In this document: positions 18,545-26,850 of the stretch, in pieces | Layout: each line of letters begins with the position of its first letter | Numbering within the stretch: the first letter of the stretch is position 1 | Source of the DNA: Flavobacterium glaciei | GTDB lineage: Bacteria; Bacteroidota; Bacteroidia; Flavobacteriales; Flavobacteriaceae | DNA: 64,000 bases | Reading direction: 5' to 3' | Assembly: GCF_003350545.1 (NCBI RefSeq) | Contig: NZ_QQBA01000008.1 | Location: 94,191-158,190, forward strand | The notes under the pieces: model-generated | Database searches by the model: none | The model's input: only the letters and a program-made list of their open reading frames with translations | What the model was told of the DNA's origin: nothing | Program-made: the position numbers and the translations under genes

Positions 18545-19116
18545 AAGTAATTTTCTAATTCATTAAACTTTTGTGCATCAAGAATTATTAATTCATCGCT
18601 ACTAGATTTTTCAGCTATTAATTTATGCTTACCTTCTGAATTATCAAAGATAAGAACTTGATCCATAATTGGTAGATAAATTTCGAATAAGTTTTTTATT
18701 CCTTTCATATATCTTCTTTCAATAACATCAGTGGGGATATTATGACCGCCTTCCATAACCCTCGTTTTTACCCTTTCTATTGCTAATTCAGGATTTTTTA
18801 ACCAAAAAAAAAGTAAGGTAACGTTGTAATTATTTCTTTTGGCTTCAAGAACTTTGTTTTTGTAACTTTTTGTTGAAAGAGTGGTTTCAAAGGCAAAATT
18901 TTCATTTTGTTGAAGTAACTCATTGACTCGGTGTAGCATAATTCGTCCGGCTTCAAAAGCTACTTTTTCGGGTTGGAAAGGAGAAAGACCTTTAGCGATT
19001 TCATCAGCATTTACAAACTCCTTACAATCCAAAATTTCAGGTAAGATTGTAAAGGATGCAGTAGTTTTTCCGGCTCCGTTGCATCCTGCGATTATATATA
19101 AATTTTTTTCCTCCAT
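18541..19116 (-). CDS. Zeta-toxin-like P-loop kinase
   Basis: A 191-residue P-loop protein starting at the ATG at 19116, immediately before NLYIIAGCNGAGKTTASFTI (Walker A). A longer frame reaches back to 19161, but the extra residues precede the P-loop without conservation. Later features are FVNADEIAKGLSPF (an NxDE-type motif seen in zeta kinases), FAFETTLST and FFWLKNPELAIERVKTRVMEGGHNI with the lid arginines. Zeta toxins phosphorylate UDP-N-acetylglucosamine and block wall synthesis; stand-alone chromosomal relatives often have other or unknown roles. A -7 promoter core ends 8 bases before the ATG, so the mRNA may be nearly leaderless. Confidence 0.85.
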   Translation of the reverse strand: MEEKNLYIIAGCNGAGKTTASFTILPEILDCKEFVNADEIAKGLSPFQPEKVAFEAGRIMLHRVNELLQQNENFAFETTLSTKSYKNKVLEAKRNNYNVTLLFFWLKNPELAIERVKTRVMEGGHNIPTDVIERRYMKGIKNLFEIYLPIMDQVLIFDNSEGKHKLIAEKSSSDELIILDAQKFNELENYL

Positions 19117-19123
19117 AACTACA

Positions 19124-19131
19124 CAAATATA
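19124..19131 (-). promoter_or_regulatory. Promoter -7 element just ahead of the zeta-like gene
   Basis: TATATTTG on the minus strand fits TAnnTTTG. With the usual 6-7 bases to the start site, transcription would begin at or within a base or two of the ATG at 19116. No good TTTG -33 box is seen at the right spacing. Confidence 0.45.
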
Positions 19132-19666
19132 AATAAATTCAATCAATATATTGATAATCAATTGAATTCGGTGCTCATAGCATTTTACCCCTAATACTAT
19201 TGTGATTTAATCATTTCTCAGTCAGTCTTTGCACCAAAAAAAAATCAATGGCTTATCATAAATATCGTTTTTTGTTATGTATTACCTGCTTTTGTTTATG
19301 GGTACAGATTAGACCCGTGCTATAGCAAATTGTCGAAGTAATTATGTGTTAACGCTTTTTGATATCAGATTGATTGGGCTACCTTATCGCGAGTAACGAA
19401 GTAATCCCTTCCAGTTTGTTATTCATTGTCGTGTTCACGGATGGCAATTCTGTGCTGAAGATTGTGGGTATCTTAGTGATTGGTAATTTATTTAACTACG
19501 GTGACGATTGTTAGGAATGGAACAATTGATAAAATAAATTATTGAACTGCAAATTAGTTTTAGATAACGTTGTCTAGTATATATTGCAGTTGCTATCTGA
19601 AGTTTAAAATCAAAAAAAAACCGTTACAAAAAATTGCAACGGTTTTAGAATTAATGAATTAAAACC
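19132..19666. other. Gene-free accessory interval with a degraded GAGGAACGAAG-type repeat
   Basis: No credible gene is seen. 19390-19418 (CGAGTAACGAAGTAATCCC then TTCCAGTTTG) matches 20985-21013 at 26 of 29 positions by eye. This is the kind of short GAGGAACGAAGCAATCCC element found dispersed in many bacterial genomes. The right end carries the fasciclin gene's terminator. Confidence 0.6.
19612..19646. terminator. Terminator hairpin for the fasciclin gene
   Basis: AAAACCGTT and AACGGTTTT pair with flanking A/T runs, directly after the stop of the minus-strand fasciclin gene. Confidence 0.82.
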
Positions 19667-20251
19667 TTATTTTGGCATAACAACACTGTCGATTGCATGT
19701 ATTACTCCGTTTGAAGCAGACACATCAGCTAGAACAACTGTAGAAGTTCCTCCATTTGCATCTGTCAATAACACTTTTCCGTCATTCAAACTCAAAACAA
19801 TAGTTCCACCTTGAACAGTTGTTACAGTATATTTTCCATTGTTTTTGTTTATTGCATCAATTACAGTAGCTGCATCAAATTTTCCAGCTACAACATGATA
19901 CGTTAATACTGCTTTCAATTTGTCTAAACTTTCTGGTTTTAACAAACCATCAACAGTTCCTGCTGGAAGTTTTGCAAATGCAGCGTTATTAGGTGCAAAA
20001 ACTGTAAAAGGACCTTCGCTACTTAACGTTTCAACTAATCCTGCTGCTTTTACTGCAGTAACTAATGTTGAGAAATCTGCATTTCCTGCCGCTACATCTA
20101 CAATAGTTGATGACTCTACAACAACGGTAGTGTCCATAGCTACTGCTGTAGAATCAGTCATTTCTGTAGATTCTGCTTGTTTTTTTTCTCCACAAGAAGT
20201 AGTAATCACTCCTAATAATACAAATGCGCTAATTGTTTTTACTAATTTCAT
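19667..20251 (-). CDS. Fasciclin-domain lipoprotein
   Basis: A 194-residue lipoprotein: signal MKLVKTISAFVLLGVITTSC with lipobox Cys, an acidic linker of about 40 residues, then one fasciclin (FAS1) domain. The FAS1 hallmarks are FSTLVTAVKAAGLVETL, GPFTVFAPNNAAFAKLP (H1 box), LTYHVVAGKFDAATV, and NGVIHAIDSVVMPK (H2 box). FAS1 domains usually mediate adhesion or matrix contacts. The ATG at 20251 is preferred over a TTG two codons upstream. It is monocistronic with its own terminator. Confidence 0.94.
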   Translation of the reverse strand: MKLVKTISAFVLLGVITTSCGEKKQAESTEMTDSTAVAMDTTVVVESSTIVDVAAGNADFSTLVTAVKAAGLVETLSSEGPFTVFAPNNAAFAKLPAGTVDGLLKPESLDKLKAVLTYHVVAGKFDAATVIDAINKNNGKYTVTTVQGGTIVLSLNDGKVLLTDANGGTSTVVLADVSASNGVIHAIDSVVMPK

Positions 20252-20430
20252 AGTCAATGTTTTAAGTTTAAATTATTTAGATTTCAAATGTACACATTAA
20301 AAACCGTTGTTTAATCTTTTTAACAAATAATTAAACAAAAATATATTTACACTATTATTAATGGAGATTGATTTTATTTATAAATCTTCAACGTTGTAAT
20401 AAAAAGTAGAGAATTATTTAAAGAATAAAT

Positions 20431-20465
20431 AAAAAAAAGCGGTAACCTTTTATAAAGCACCGCTT
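20431..20465. terminator. Terminator hairpin
   Basis: AAGCGGT / ACCGCTT with an A run on the plus strand, which is a T run for minus-strand transcription of the 20487-20915 gene. Confidence 0.75.
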
Positions 20466-20486
20466 GTTGGGGAATATTATGCAGGA

Positions 20487-20915
20487 TTATATTTTAAACA
20501 TATCCAGTCGTTGCATCCAGGGAATTTCTGATTCAACAAACGTAATTTTGGTCTGGATGATTCGGTCACTTTTATCTCTGGGATTTTTAGTTATGAATCT
20601 CGCCTTAGATGTATTGAAATCCAACGTGTATTTTTCATCAAAGTCTTCTTGTTTGTTGCTAGAGAAAGTAATCACATTGTCTTTCGCAGTCCATTTTCCT
20701 TTTCCGTATTTATTTACTTCAGGTGGAAACCCGTTTTTGATTTTAGAATACGAATGAAATACAAATGTTCCATCTTGATGTAAGGTCAATTTGTATTCAA
20801 TGAAATGATCGCCTGCTGTGCCCAAAGTACGATTGTAATCACCAGCAAGTCCGTTCGATTGCGCAAATGTTGTAAGACTGAACAGTACAAGTAATGTAGT
20901 TAGTAGTGATTTCAT
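20487..20915 (-). CDS. Secreted protein of unknown function
   Basis: A 142-residue protein with a clear signal peptide (MKSLLTTLLVLFSLTTFAQ) followed by a compact beta-rich domain. GDYNRTLGTAGDHFIEYKLT, DGTFVFHSYSK, GKGKWTAKDNVITFSS and a later ARFITKNP resemble the strand pattern of small lipocalin-like (calycin) domains, where a GxW element is usual (here GKW). No enzymatic motif is visible. It is preceded by a long repeat-filled interval and closed by its own terminator. Confidence 0.75.
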   Translation of the reverse strand: MKSLLTTLLVLFSLTTFAQSNGLAGDYNRTLGTAGDHFIEYKLTLHQDGTFVFHSYSKIKNGFPPEVNKYGKGKWTAKDNVITFSSNKQEDFDEKYTLDFNTSKARFITKNPRDKSDRIIQTKITFVESEIPWMQRLDMFKI

Positions 20916-21200
20916 TGGTTTGTTTAATGGTTCGTACTTATTTGCTGTTTTGGTTTATTTGTTAGCGTTAGGCTTAAGTCATTCCGAGGAACGAAGCAAT
21001 CCCTCCCAGTTTGGCTAATATTTATTCGCTTCTCGTTGCGGGGACAGTTTGCTAAACTGAGCTAACGATTGTGGATATCCGCGCGAGCGGAGATTCTTAA
21101 AATTAAAATGCCAACGTTGCTAACGCTAAGATAGTACTTTAAATTAAAATTGACACTCGTTGCAAACGAACGCCCAATGTCATTATGTTTAGGAATAACC
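20916..21200. other. Gene-free interval with repeat fragments
   Basis: No gene is seen. 20985-21013 is the second copy of the GAGGAACGAAG-type repeat (see 19390-19418). TTAGCGTTAGGC near 20962 is partly complementary to GCTAACGCTAAG near 21119, so the stretch may form a long hairpin. It leads into the 220-bp direct repeats. Confidence 0.55.
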
Positions 21201-21648
21201 CCCATGATTTTGTCATTCCGACGAAGGAGGAATGGCAACAAACGAGAGCAACAAACAGAGATTCCTCCTTCGTCGGAATGACAAATAAACTCTTAACTTA
21301 ATGACATTCAACGAGCGCCAGTGGGGTTTGTTGATTATTGGGATGGCTACGAAGTCAGAGACTTTGCAGAGCAGTCACGTTTATAATTCCGGATACGACT
21401 TATTAATACTTCGCAGAGCTTGGATATTCCCATGATTTTGTCATTCCGACGAAGGAGGAATGGCAACAAACGAGAGCAACAAACAGAGATTCCTCCTTCG
21501 TCGGAAAGACAAATAAACTCTTAACTTAATGACATTCCGTTAGCGCCAGCGGGGTTTGTTGATTATTGGGATGGCTACGAAGTCAGAGACTTCGCAGAGC
21601 AGTCACGTTTATAATTGCGGATACGACTTATTCATACTTCGCAGAGCT
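21201..21648. repeat. Two 220-bp direct repeats, each with an internal inverted repeat
   Basis: 21201-21420 and 21429-21648 are direct repeats of equal length (about 9 mismatches in 220 by eye) separated by 8 bases, giving a 228-base period. Near the start of each copy are 22-bp inverted arms (21212-21233 with 21261-21282, perfect; 21440-21461 with 21489-21510, one mismatch) around a 27-base loop; the arm core is CCGACGAAGGAGGAAT. No coding potential is seen. Near-identity suggests recent duplication. Confidence 0.93.
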
Positions 21649-21692
21649 GGTATTTGAGAGATCGGTTTCCACTAATTCTTTTTTATAAATTA

Positions 21693-22418
21693 TTAAAGCT
21701 TATTTTTAGTTAATTCTGCAATTTTAATTAATAAATCATTACTAGTATCCATACTCAACTGTCTAGTATTTATTAGAATTTGATTTGAATTTTGATAAAT
21801 GTGAATATTCTCTCTTTTTTTAAGAATGCTTTCATAATAACTTACACTAAAAATATTCTCTATTTGTTCTTTTTCTAGATAACTTCCACAAGCTAAAATA
21901 ATAATTTCAAAAGATTTAAAGAATTTGTTATTTAACATATTTAAGCGTTCAAAATTATCAAATCTTTTAATTTCGCTATATTTCGAAGGAATAAAATTAA
22001 TTTCACTTAAAAAAGCATATCTAAAAAATTCATTTTCTGATTTTGGAATTGAAGTATAAATATGATTTAATAAGGTGTAATATTTATTCCAAGTATGACC
22101 AGATTTATTTTTATTCAAATATGGAAAAAACGTATTTATGTAATTTTCACTATCGTAAAATTTATTTTTATTACTTCCAATATTATTTTTTATATAATTA
22201 TCCCATTCTCTAGGATTATTTATACTTTCATATTCTAATTGTTTTAAATTATTTTTATCAAACCCCTTTTCTTTACCTAAAATTAAAATTTTAGCATTTG
22301 GATTACCAAAACCAATAAAGTATGGATTTGGAGAGTTTACATTTTCTGGATTATTATAAAAATTATTACTTTTAATTACAGCGAAATTCACTAAATCTTT
22401 AAAACTTTCTTTATACAT
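21693..22418 (-). CDS. Unknown protein with weak uracil-DNA-glycosylase-like motifs
   Basis: A 241-residue cytoplasmic protein, no signal peptide, very rich in Asn, Lys and Ile. The ATG at 22418 replaces a TTG two codons upstream. Near residue 45 is NAKILILGKEKGF, and near the C-terminus NTRQLSMDTSNDLL; a hydrophobic strand (FEIIILACGSYLEKEQIENI) lies between. This order, a strand ending in G-x-E, an FFPY segment, a central strand and a late loop with Arg, is reminiscent of the uracil-DNA glycosylase superfamily, but the catalytic residues are not convincingly conserved. Treat it as unknown. Its composition is more AT-rich than neighbouring genes, suggesting acquisition. The 22447 gene is 29 bases upstream in the same direction. 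Confidence 0.7.
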   Translation of the reverse strand: MYKESFKDLVNFAVIKSNNFYNNPENVNSPNPYFIGFGNPNAKILILGKEKGFDKNNLKQLEYESINNPREWDNYIKNNIGSNKNKFYDSENYINTFFPYLNKNKSGHTWNKYYTLLNHIYTSIPKSENEFFRYAFLSEINFIPSKYSEIKRFDNFERLNMLNNKFFKSFEIIILACGSYLEKEQIENIFSVSYYESILKKRENIHIYQNSNQILINTRQLSMDTSNDLLIKIAELTKNKL

Positions 22419-22446
22419 TTTCAATTGATTTATATTTCAAATTATT

Positions 22447-22815
22447 TTATACGTGTTTTTCATTCCAAGTTTTTTTCAACAACCACCAAGCTAATTTGAA
22501 GGGAAAAAAAAGCAGCCATAAAATAATGCTGAGTAATGAAAATGAACTTTTTTGTTTACTGTAATTTGTTTTTTTTTCATATTCGTTTTTTTGAACTTTT
22601 GTTGTTTTAGGCAATCGAATGGCTTCTATATCGCATACTATTTGATTAGGTTTAATTCTCACACCTGGAAAATGAATTGCTAAAATTGCTAATTTAACTT
22701 CATCTCTTTTTAATCCTGTTAAAGTAGATGCTGTTCTATCGTCTAATTCAATAGTTTTATTAATAATTATTGGACCATTTAATTGTCCAGTACCTCTAAA
22801 TGTTACTTGTTTCAT
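22447..22815 (-). CDS. Small protein with C-terminal membrane anchor, unknown function
   Basis: A 122-residue protein. The first about 70 residues form a soluble domain (MKQVTFRGTGQLNGPIIIN, AILAIHFPGVRIKPNQIVCD), then a basic linker rich in Lys, then one hydrophobic stretch at about 95-115 (LLSIILWLLFFPFKLAWWLL) and a short basic tail. The layout is a tail-anchored inner-membrane protein with its domain in the cytoplasm. No family was recognised. It precedes the 21693-22418 gene by 29 bases on the same strand, so the two may form a small operon. Confidence 0.68.
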   Translation of the reverse strand: MKQVTFRGTGQLNGPIIINKTIELDDRTASTLTGLKRDEVKLAILAIHFPGVRIKPNQIVCDIEAIRLPKTTKVQKNEYEKKTNYSKQKSSFSLLSIILWLLFFPFKLAWWLLKKTWNEKHV

Positions 22816-23046
22816 GTTTTTTTAACTAGCTAGTAATTTACGTATATGTTTGAAGATAAATGACTTATTATCCATAAACTGTGTTGTTTTTTCTGATGAG
22901 CGTCATTAGTTATTTTCAAACATATAACTTTCTTCCGAAAATACTGATAAAAATATATCAGTTTTATATCATTCTCAAAACTACTTCCTTTTGTTTTATC
23001 AACTTTACGGGAAACCGTAAACGCAATTATTTTAACACAAATTCCC

Positions 23047-23136
23047 TAGCCCTGATGGAAGGGAAAATCCTTTATTGATAAAACGCGAAGCAAGTTTTAT
23101 CAATAAAGATTAGAATGACAGCAGGAAACAGCTCCT
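23047..23136 (-). repeat. AGGAGC...GGGCTA dispersed repeat, copy 2
   Basis: On the minus strand it starts AGGAGCTGTTTCCTGCTGTC and ends CTTCCATCAGGGCTA. Its centre is a perfect palindrome: 15-base arms 23070-23084 and 23094-23108 with the loop GCGAAGCAA. It lies in the 22816-23313 interval before prfA, where no gene is seen. Confidence 0.8.
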
Positions 23137-23258
23137 AAAAAGAGTTTAACTGGTTAAAAGTTTACTGTTTAAAGTTTCTATCATTGTAGTGTTTGTGTTA
23201 TCGATGGCTTTGTGTCTAGAAAGTTTTAAATGGATGGGGAATACGCCAAAAACGAGCC

Positions 23259-23289
23259 TTGCAAACTGAATACTTTTTTCGTATTTTTG
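23259..23289 (+). promoter_or_regulatory. Bacteroidota-type promoter for prfA
   Basis: A TTG at 23259-23261, a 20-base spacer, then TATTTTTG at 23282-23289, matching the -33/-7 layout. The ATG of prfA is 24 bases further. This also argues against starting translation at 23230, which lies upstream of the promoter. Confidence 0.68.
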
Positions 23290-23313
23290 CACTCCAATAA
23301 AAGGACTAAGAAA

Positions 23314-24390
23314 ATGTTAGATAGACTTCAAATAGTAAAACAACGTTTCGATGAGATTTCGGATTTGATTATTCAGCCGGATGTAATCTCAGATCAGAAG
23401 CGTTATGTGCAATTGAATCAAGAGTACAAAAGTTTAAAAGCTTTAGCTGAAAAGCGCGATGAATACGTTATTTTGATGGCGAATATCGATGAAGCAAACG
23501 AAATAATTGCCGATAATAGTGATGCGGATATGACCGAAATGGCCAAAATGCAACTGGAAGAAGCAAAAGAAAGATTGCCGGAATTGGAGGAAGAAATCAA
23601 ATTTATGTTGATTCCTAAAGACCCTGAAGATGCTAAAAATGTTATGGTGGAGATTCGTGCCGGAACGGGTGGGGATGAAGCGAGTATTTTTGCCGGGGAT
23701 TTGTTCCGTATGTATACGAAATATTGTGAAAACAGAGGTTGGAGAACTTCTGTGGTGGATATGAACGAGGGAACATCTGGTGGATTTAAAGAGGTGATTT
23801 TTGAAGTTACCGGTGAGGATGTTTACGGAACTTTGAAGTTTGAAGCGGGTGTGCACCGTGTGCAACGTGTACCGCAAACGGAAACGCAAGGACGTGTTCA
23901 CACATCAGCAGCGACAGTTATGGTTTTGCCAGAAGCAGAGGAATTTGATGTACAAATTGATATGAATGATGTGCGTGTGGATTTCTTTTGTTCGTCAGGA
24001 CCTGGTGGACAATCTGTAAATACTACTAAATCTGCGGTTCGTTTGACGCACATTCCAACCGGATTAGTGGCGCAATGCCAGGATCAGAAATCACAACACA
24101 AGAATAAAGATAAAGCTTTTGGCGTTTTGCGTTCCCGTTTGTACGAACAAGAATTAGCCAAAAAACAAGCGGAAGATGCTACAACACGTACCTCTCAGGT
24201 AAGTTCAGGTGACCGTTCGGCTAAAATCCGTACTTACAATTACGCTCAAGGTCGTGTAACGGATCACCGTGTAGGTTTGACGTTGTACGATTTAGGAAAT
24301 ATCATGAATGGTGATATTCAGAAAATTGTAGATGAATTAGCGCTAGTCAACAACATGGAAAAACTAAAAGAAGCCAGCGAAGTTTTTTAA
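23314..24390 (+). CDS. prfA: Peptide chain release factor 1
   Basis: A 358-residue class I release factor that recognises UAA and UAG and triggers peptidyl-tRNA hydrolysis at the ribosome. The catalytic GGQ is in [20 protein letters not shown]; the anticodon-like PxT motif region reads [18 protein letters not shown]; the domain 1 coiled coil is at the N-terminus. The start at 23314 ([15 protein letters not shown]) gives the usual RF1 length and follows the promoter; the longer frame from 23230 adds 28 non-conserved residues. A terminator follows. Confidence 0.97.
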   Translation: MLDRLQIVKQRFDEISDLIIQPDVISDQKRYVQLNQEYKSLKALAEKRDEYVILMANIDEANEIIADNSDADMTEMAKMQLEEAKERLPELEEEIKFMLIPKDPEDAKNVMVEIRAGTGGDEASIFAGDLFRMYTKYCENRGWRTSVVDMNEGTSGGFKEVIFEVTGEDVYGTLKFEAGVHRVQRVPQTETQGRVHTSAATVMVLPEAEEFDVQIDMNDVRVDFFCSSGPGGQSVNTTKSAVRLTHIPTGLVAQCQDQKSQHKNKDKAFGVLRSRLYEQELAKKQAEDATTRTSQVSSGDRSAKIRTYNYAQGRVTDHRVGLTLYDLGNIMNGDIQKIVDELALVNNMEKLKEASEVF

Positions 24391-24413
24391 AAAAACATAA
24401 TGTGATACTATAC

Positions 24414-24449
24414 AAAAACCAGCAAAAATTTCTTTCTGCTGGTTTTTTT
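24414..24449. terminator. Terminator hairpin after prfA
   Basis: AAAAACCAGCA (24414-24424) pairs with TGCTGGTTTTT (24437-24447) followed by T residues, between convergent prfA and the 24470 gene. Confidence 0.85.
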
Positions 24450-24469
24450 GCATTCATAACTAACCAATA

Positions 24470-24814
24470 TTATTTTTCTAAAAGGTTTGTGCCTTTTAAA
24501 TTTTTTTTTCGTTCTCGAATAGAATTTCTGAACGCTTCATATTTGGCTGTTGCAGAGTCTATTTTGGCATCAAAGGCTGCTGTATTTTCTAATTGATCAA
24601 TTGTGCTATTGAGTTCCGTTGATTGTTTTTCAAAATATTTTTCAATAGTTGACCAATTGGCTGCTGCGTCTGCAGTAGTTTTTTGTGTGACAGAATCTAC
24701 AAAGCGAACGTATTTGTTTGTAACTAGTTCGGCTTTTTTTTCTTTATCACTTTTACAAGAAGTAAAAGTGATTATCAGGAATAAAAAACCGAATAGTGCT
24801 AGTGCATTTTTCAT
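24470..24814 (-). CDS. Small lipoprotein of unknown function
   Basis: A 114-residue protein with signal MKNALALFGFLFLIITFTSC (lipobox FTSC) and a charged helical body (KKAELVTNKYVRFVDSVTQK, NWSTIEKYFEKQSTELNSTI, KYEAFRNSIRERKKNL). No domain was recognised. It is probably an alpha-helical envelope lipoprotein. It lies 12 bases after the beta-barrel gene at 24827 on the same strand and is likely cotranscribed with it. Confidence 0.75.
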   Translation of the reverse strand: MKNALALFGFLFLIITFTSCKSDKEKKAELVTNKYVRFVDSVTQKTTADAAANWSTIEKYFEKQSTELNSTIDQLENTAAFDAKIDSATAKYEAFRNSIRERKKNLKGTNLLEK

Positions 24815-24826
24815 TTTGGGTTTACA

Positions 24827-25363
24827 TTATAGTTTGAAACCGTATGCCAATCGAAGCGATATTTGGCCTAAACCATCCTTTACAACGTTGTTTTTAATTA
24901 CTGGAAAGTCATTAAAATGTTCGTATCTCAAACTGATGTCAATTTTGTCAGTTGCATATCCAATGGCTGGACTTAACAGTAAAGAGGTGTCATTATATCC
25001 GTTTGTCACTGCAAATGCGGCACCTACCTCTCCCATCAAATACAATTGGTCTTTAAGGACAAATGCTTTAAAACCGGCTTTTGCAGGAATATAACCCAAG
25101 TCATTGTTGTCACCTGACACAAACATATTATTGAATCCAGTAGTTAACGTTAACGAATATATTTTTGATAAATCATATTGGAGTCTCGCATCTGCACCCA
25201 AATTGAAATCGTATGGGTTTTCAAGAGGAAGTCCTGCGTTGATTCCAAATCCAAGACGGAATCCCTGATCATAATTTTGTACTTCCTGCGCACTTGTCGT
25301 AGCAATTCCTAACGCGATTGCTAATGTTGTGAAAACTGTTTTGATATTGAATGTGTTTTTCAT
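24827..25363 (-). CDS. Small outer-membrane beta-barrel protein
   Basis: A 178-residue protein with a signal peptide (IKTVFTTLAIALGIATTSAQ), then alternating amphipathic strands (GFRLGFGINAGLPLENPYDF, ARLQYDLSKIYSLTLTTGFN, KIDISLRYEHFNDF) ending in LRLAYGFKL, a typical C-terminal barrel strand. It heads a minus-strand pair with the 24470 lipoprotein and sits in a block of envelope/stress-type small proteins (YtxH, a 47-aa membrane peptide, another barrel). Ligand unknown. Confidence 0.82.
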   Translation of the reverse strand: MKNTFNIKTVFTTLAIALGIATTSAQEVQNYDQGFRLGFGINAGLPLENPYDFNLGADARLQYDLSKIYSLTLTTGFNNMFVSGDNNDLGYIPAKAGFKAFVLKDQLYLMGEVGAAFAVTNGYNDTSLLLSPAIGYATDKIDISLRYEHFNDFPVIKNNVVKDGLGQISLRLAYGFKL

Positions 25364-25500
25364 GATTGTGTGTTTTAATTAATATTTGAAATAAATAAGT
25401 AACTTTTCGGTTATGTAAAAAGTTCGTTTGAAACGATTATGAATTTAAATTATTGGTTTTTATAGATATTTTTTAAATTGTTATTATTTGCAATTTCTTC

Positions 25501-25743
25501 TTATAAAATTTTTGAATTATTTTCAAGTAATTGTTCCGAATCCGTTTTGAGTTGTCTTACTGTTTGGGTAATTTTTTGTGCCCATTTTTCGGAAGAATCT
25601 TTGGTAATATCTTTTAAATCTCTGCTTTTATCCGCAATTTTTTTTCTGGTTTCGCAACCTTTCGCTGGGGCGAATAGTATTCCTAAAGCTGATCCAATTA
25701 CTAAACCGCCTAGTATTCCTGCTACTAAATTTTTGTTTTTCAT
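25501..25743 (-). CDS. YtxH-domain protein
   Basis: An 80-residue protein whose N-terminus, NLVAGILGGLVIGSALGILF followed by APAKGCETRKKI, is the YtxH signature: a glycine-rich membrane helix, then APxxGxxTRxxI. The remainder is a charged helix. YtxH proteins are linked to general stress in Firmicutes and are common beside small membrane peptides in Flavobacteria. It lies 27 bases downstream of the 47-aa ORF on the same strand. Confidence 0.92.
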   Translation of the reverse strand: MKNKNLVAGILGGLVIGSALGILFAPAKGCETRKKIADKSRDLKDITKDSSEKWAQKITQTVRQLKTDSEQLLENNSKIL

Positions 25744-25770
25744 GATTTTAGTATTTAAAATATAAATTAT

Positions 25771-25914
25771 TTATCCTTTTATTACTCGTAATAAAATGGC
25801 TATCACTGCTATGACCAATAAAAAATGAATCATGCTGCCCACGCTATAAACAAAGAACCCTAACGCCCAAAGGATTACAAGTACCACCGCAATTGTGTAT
25901 AGTAAATTTGACAT
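25771..25914 (-). CDS. Small membrane peptide (lmo0937 family-like), 47 aa
   Basis: A 47-residue ORF starting MSNLLYTIAVVLVILWALGF and ending in LLVIAVIAILLRVIKG. It has two hydrophobic helices joined by a short turn (VYSVGSMIH), which is the layout of the lmo0937 / DUF5670 family of stress-associated membrane peptides. It is short enough to be dropped by length cut-offs. It lies 24 bases from the beta-barrel gene at 25939 and 27 bases ahead of the YtxH gene, all on the minus strand, suggesting one transcript. Confidence 0.83.
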   Translation of the reverse strand: MSNLLYTIAVVLVILWALGFFVYSVGSMIHFLLVIAVIAILLRVIKG

Positions 25915-25938
25915 GACATTTTGATTTGTGGTTATTTT

Positions 25939-26577
25939 TTAAAATTTTATTGCTGCATACAGACTAAGTACACTATTTTTAGAATCTGGGATAGTGTATG
26001 TTTGACCAAGAACTGTTCTTTCTTTTCCAACTGTACTTAATCCATAATTGTATCTGGCACCAATTCCAAAGGTGTCAAAATCAAATCCAACTCCAGCAGC
26101 GACCCCAAAATCAAATGTATTTAAATCGTCTTTATCGATATTGTCTTCAAAGTTGTAAGATCCATCTGCAGATTCGTTAGTAATTTTTGAGTCTACCAGA
26201 AAAGCTGCGTAAGGACCAAATTGTACATTGAAATTCTTAGTTAGGTTTGCTTTCAACAATACAGGAACTTCAATATAATTCAGTCTGAATTTTCCAGTTC
26301 CCTGTGCAAAAGCATTGTCGTATTGTAGTTCCGCTCCTTTTGTAGTGTAACTAACTTCTGGTTGTAATGATAGGCTTGCTGTTATAGGAAGTTGTGCAAA
26401 TAAACCAATATTGAAACCTGCCAGAACATTTTCGTCGTCAACATCTTTAGTATATAAATTAGACATGTTTAAACCTCCTTTTATTCCTAATGATGCTCTA
26501 GTTTCTTGTGCTTTAATTGCAGTTGTTGTTCCTAATGTCATTAATACAACAGCTAATACTTTCTTTAAGTTTTTCAT
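25939..26577 (-). CDS. Outer-membrane beta-barrel (PorT-like porin family)
   Basis: A 212-residue protein: signal MKNLKKVLAVVLMTLGTTTA, then RASLGIKGGLNMSNLYTKD, the usual opening strand of the Bacteroidota outer-membrane beta-barrel (OMP_b-brl_2) family, followed by LSLQPEVSYTTKGAELQYD, LNYIEVPVLLKANLTKNFNV (family hallmark) and a C-terminal barrel strand SVLSLYAAIKF. Small-barrel porins of this group sit in the outer membrane with unknown cargo. It heads the run 25939-25771-25501 on the minus strand. Confidence 0.9.
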   Translation of the reverse strand: MKNLKKVLAVVLMTLGTTTAIKAQETRASLGIKGGLNMSNLYTKDVDDENVLAGFNIGLFAQLPITASLSLQPEVSYTTKGAELQYDNAFAQGTGKFRLNYIEVPVLLKANLTKNFNVQFGPYAAFLVDSKITNESADGSYNFEDNIDKDDLNTFDFGVAAGVGFDFDTFGIGARYNYGLSTVGKERTVLGQTYTIPDSKNSVLSLYAAIKF

Positions 26578-26850
26578 CTTTGTATATTTTTAAAGTGTTC
26601 GTTTTTGTTTTACAAAGATGCAATGGTTGGATTGATTGGTTGTTACATCAATTTCGAATATTATTACAGAATTTAAATATGGGGTCTTAGAAAAATAGTA
26701 TAAATAGGAAAGATAACTTAAAAGTAATCCTAAGTTAGTTTTTTAAAAATCGAAAACGCTATCGCAAATTATTTTCTTGTATATGAAGATGATGTTCTAA
26801 AGTAAGTTACAGTTGGATTACCAAAATATGATCCTTTATAAAAAACTTTT

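Noticed and set aside
21201..21648. CRISPR array
   Set aside because: Only two 220-bp units with an 8-base spacer and no cas genes; not a CRISPR layout.
23230..23313. Longer prfA start
   Set aside because: The start lies upstream of a good promoter and the added residues are not RF1-like.
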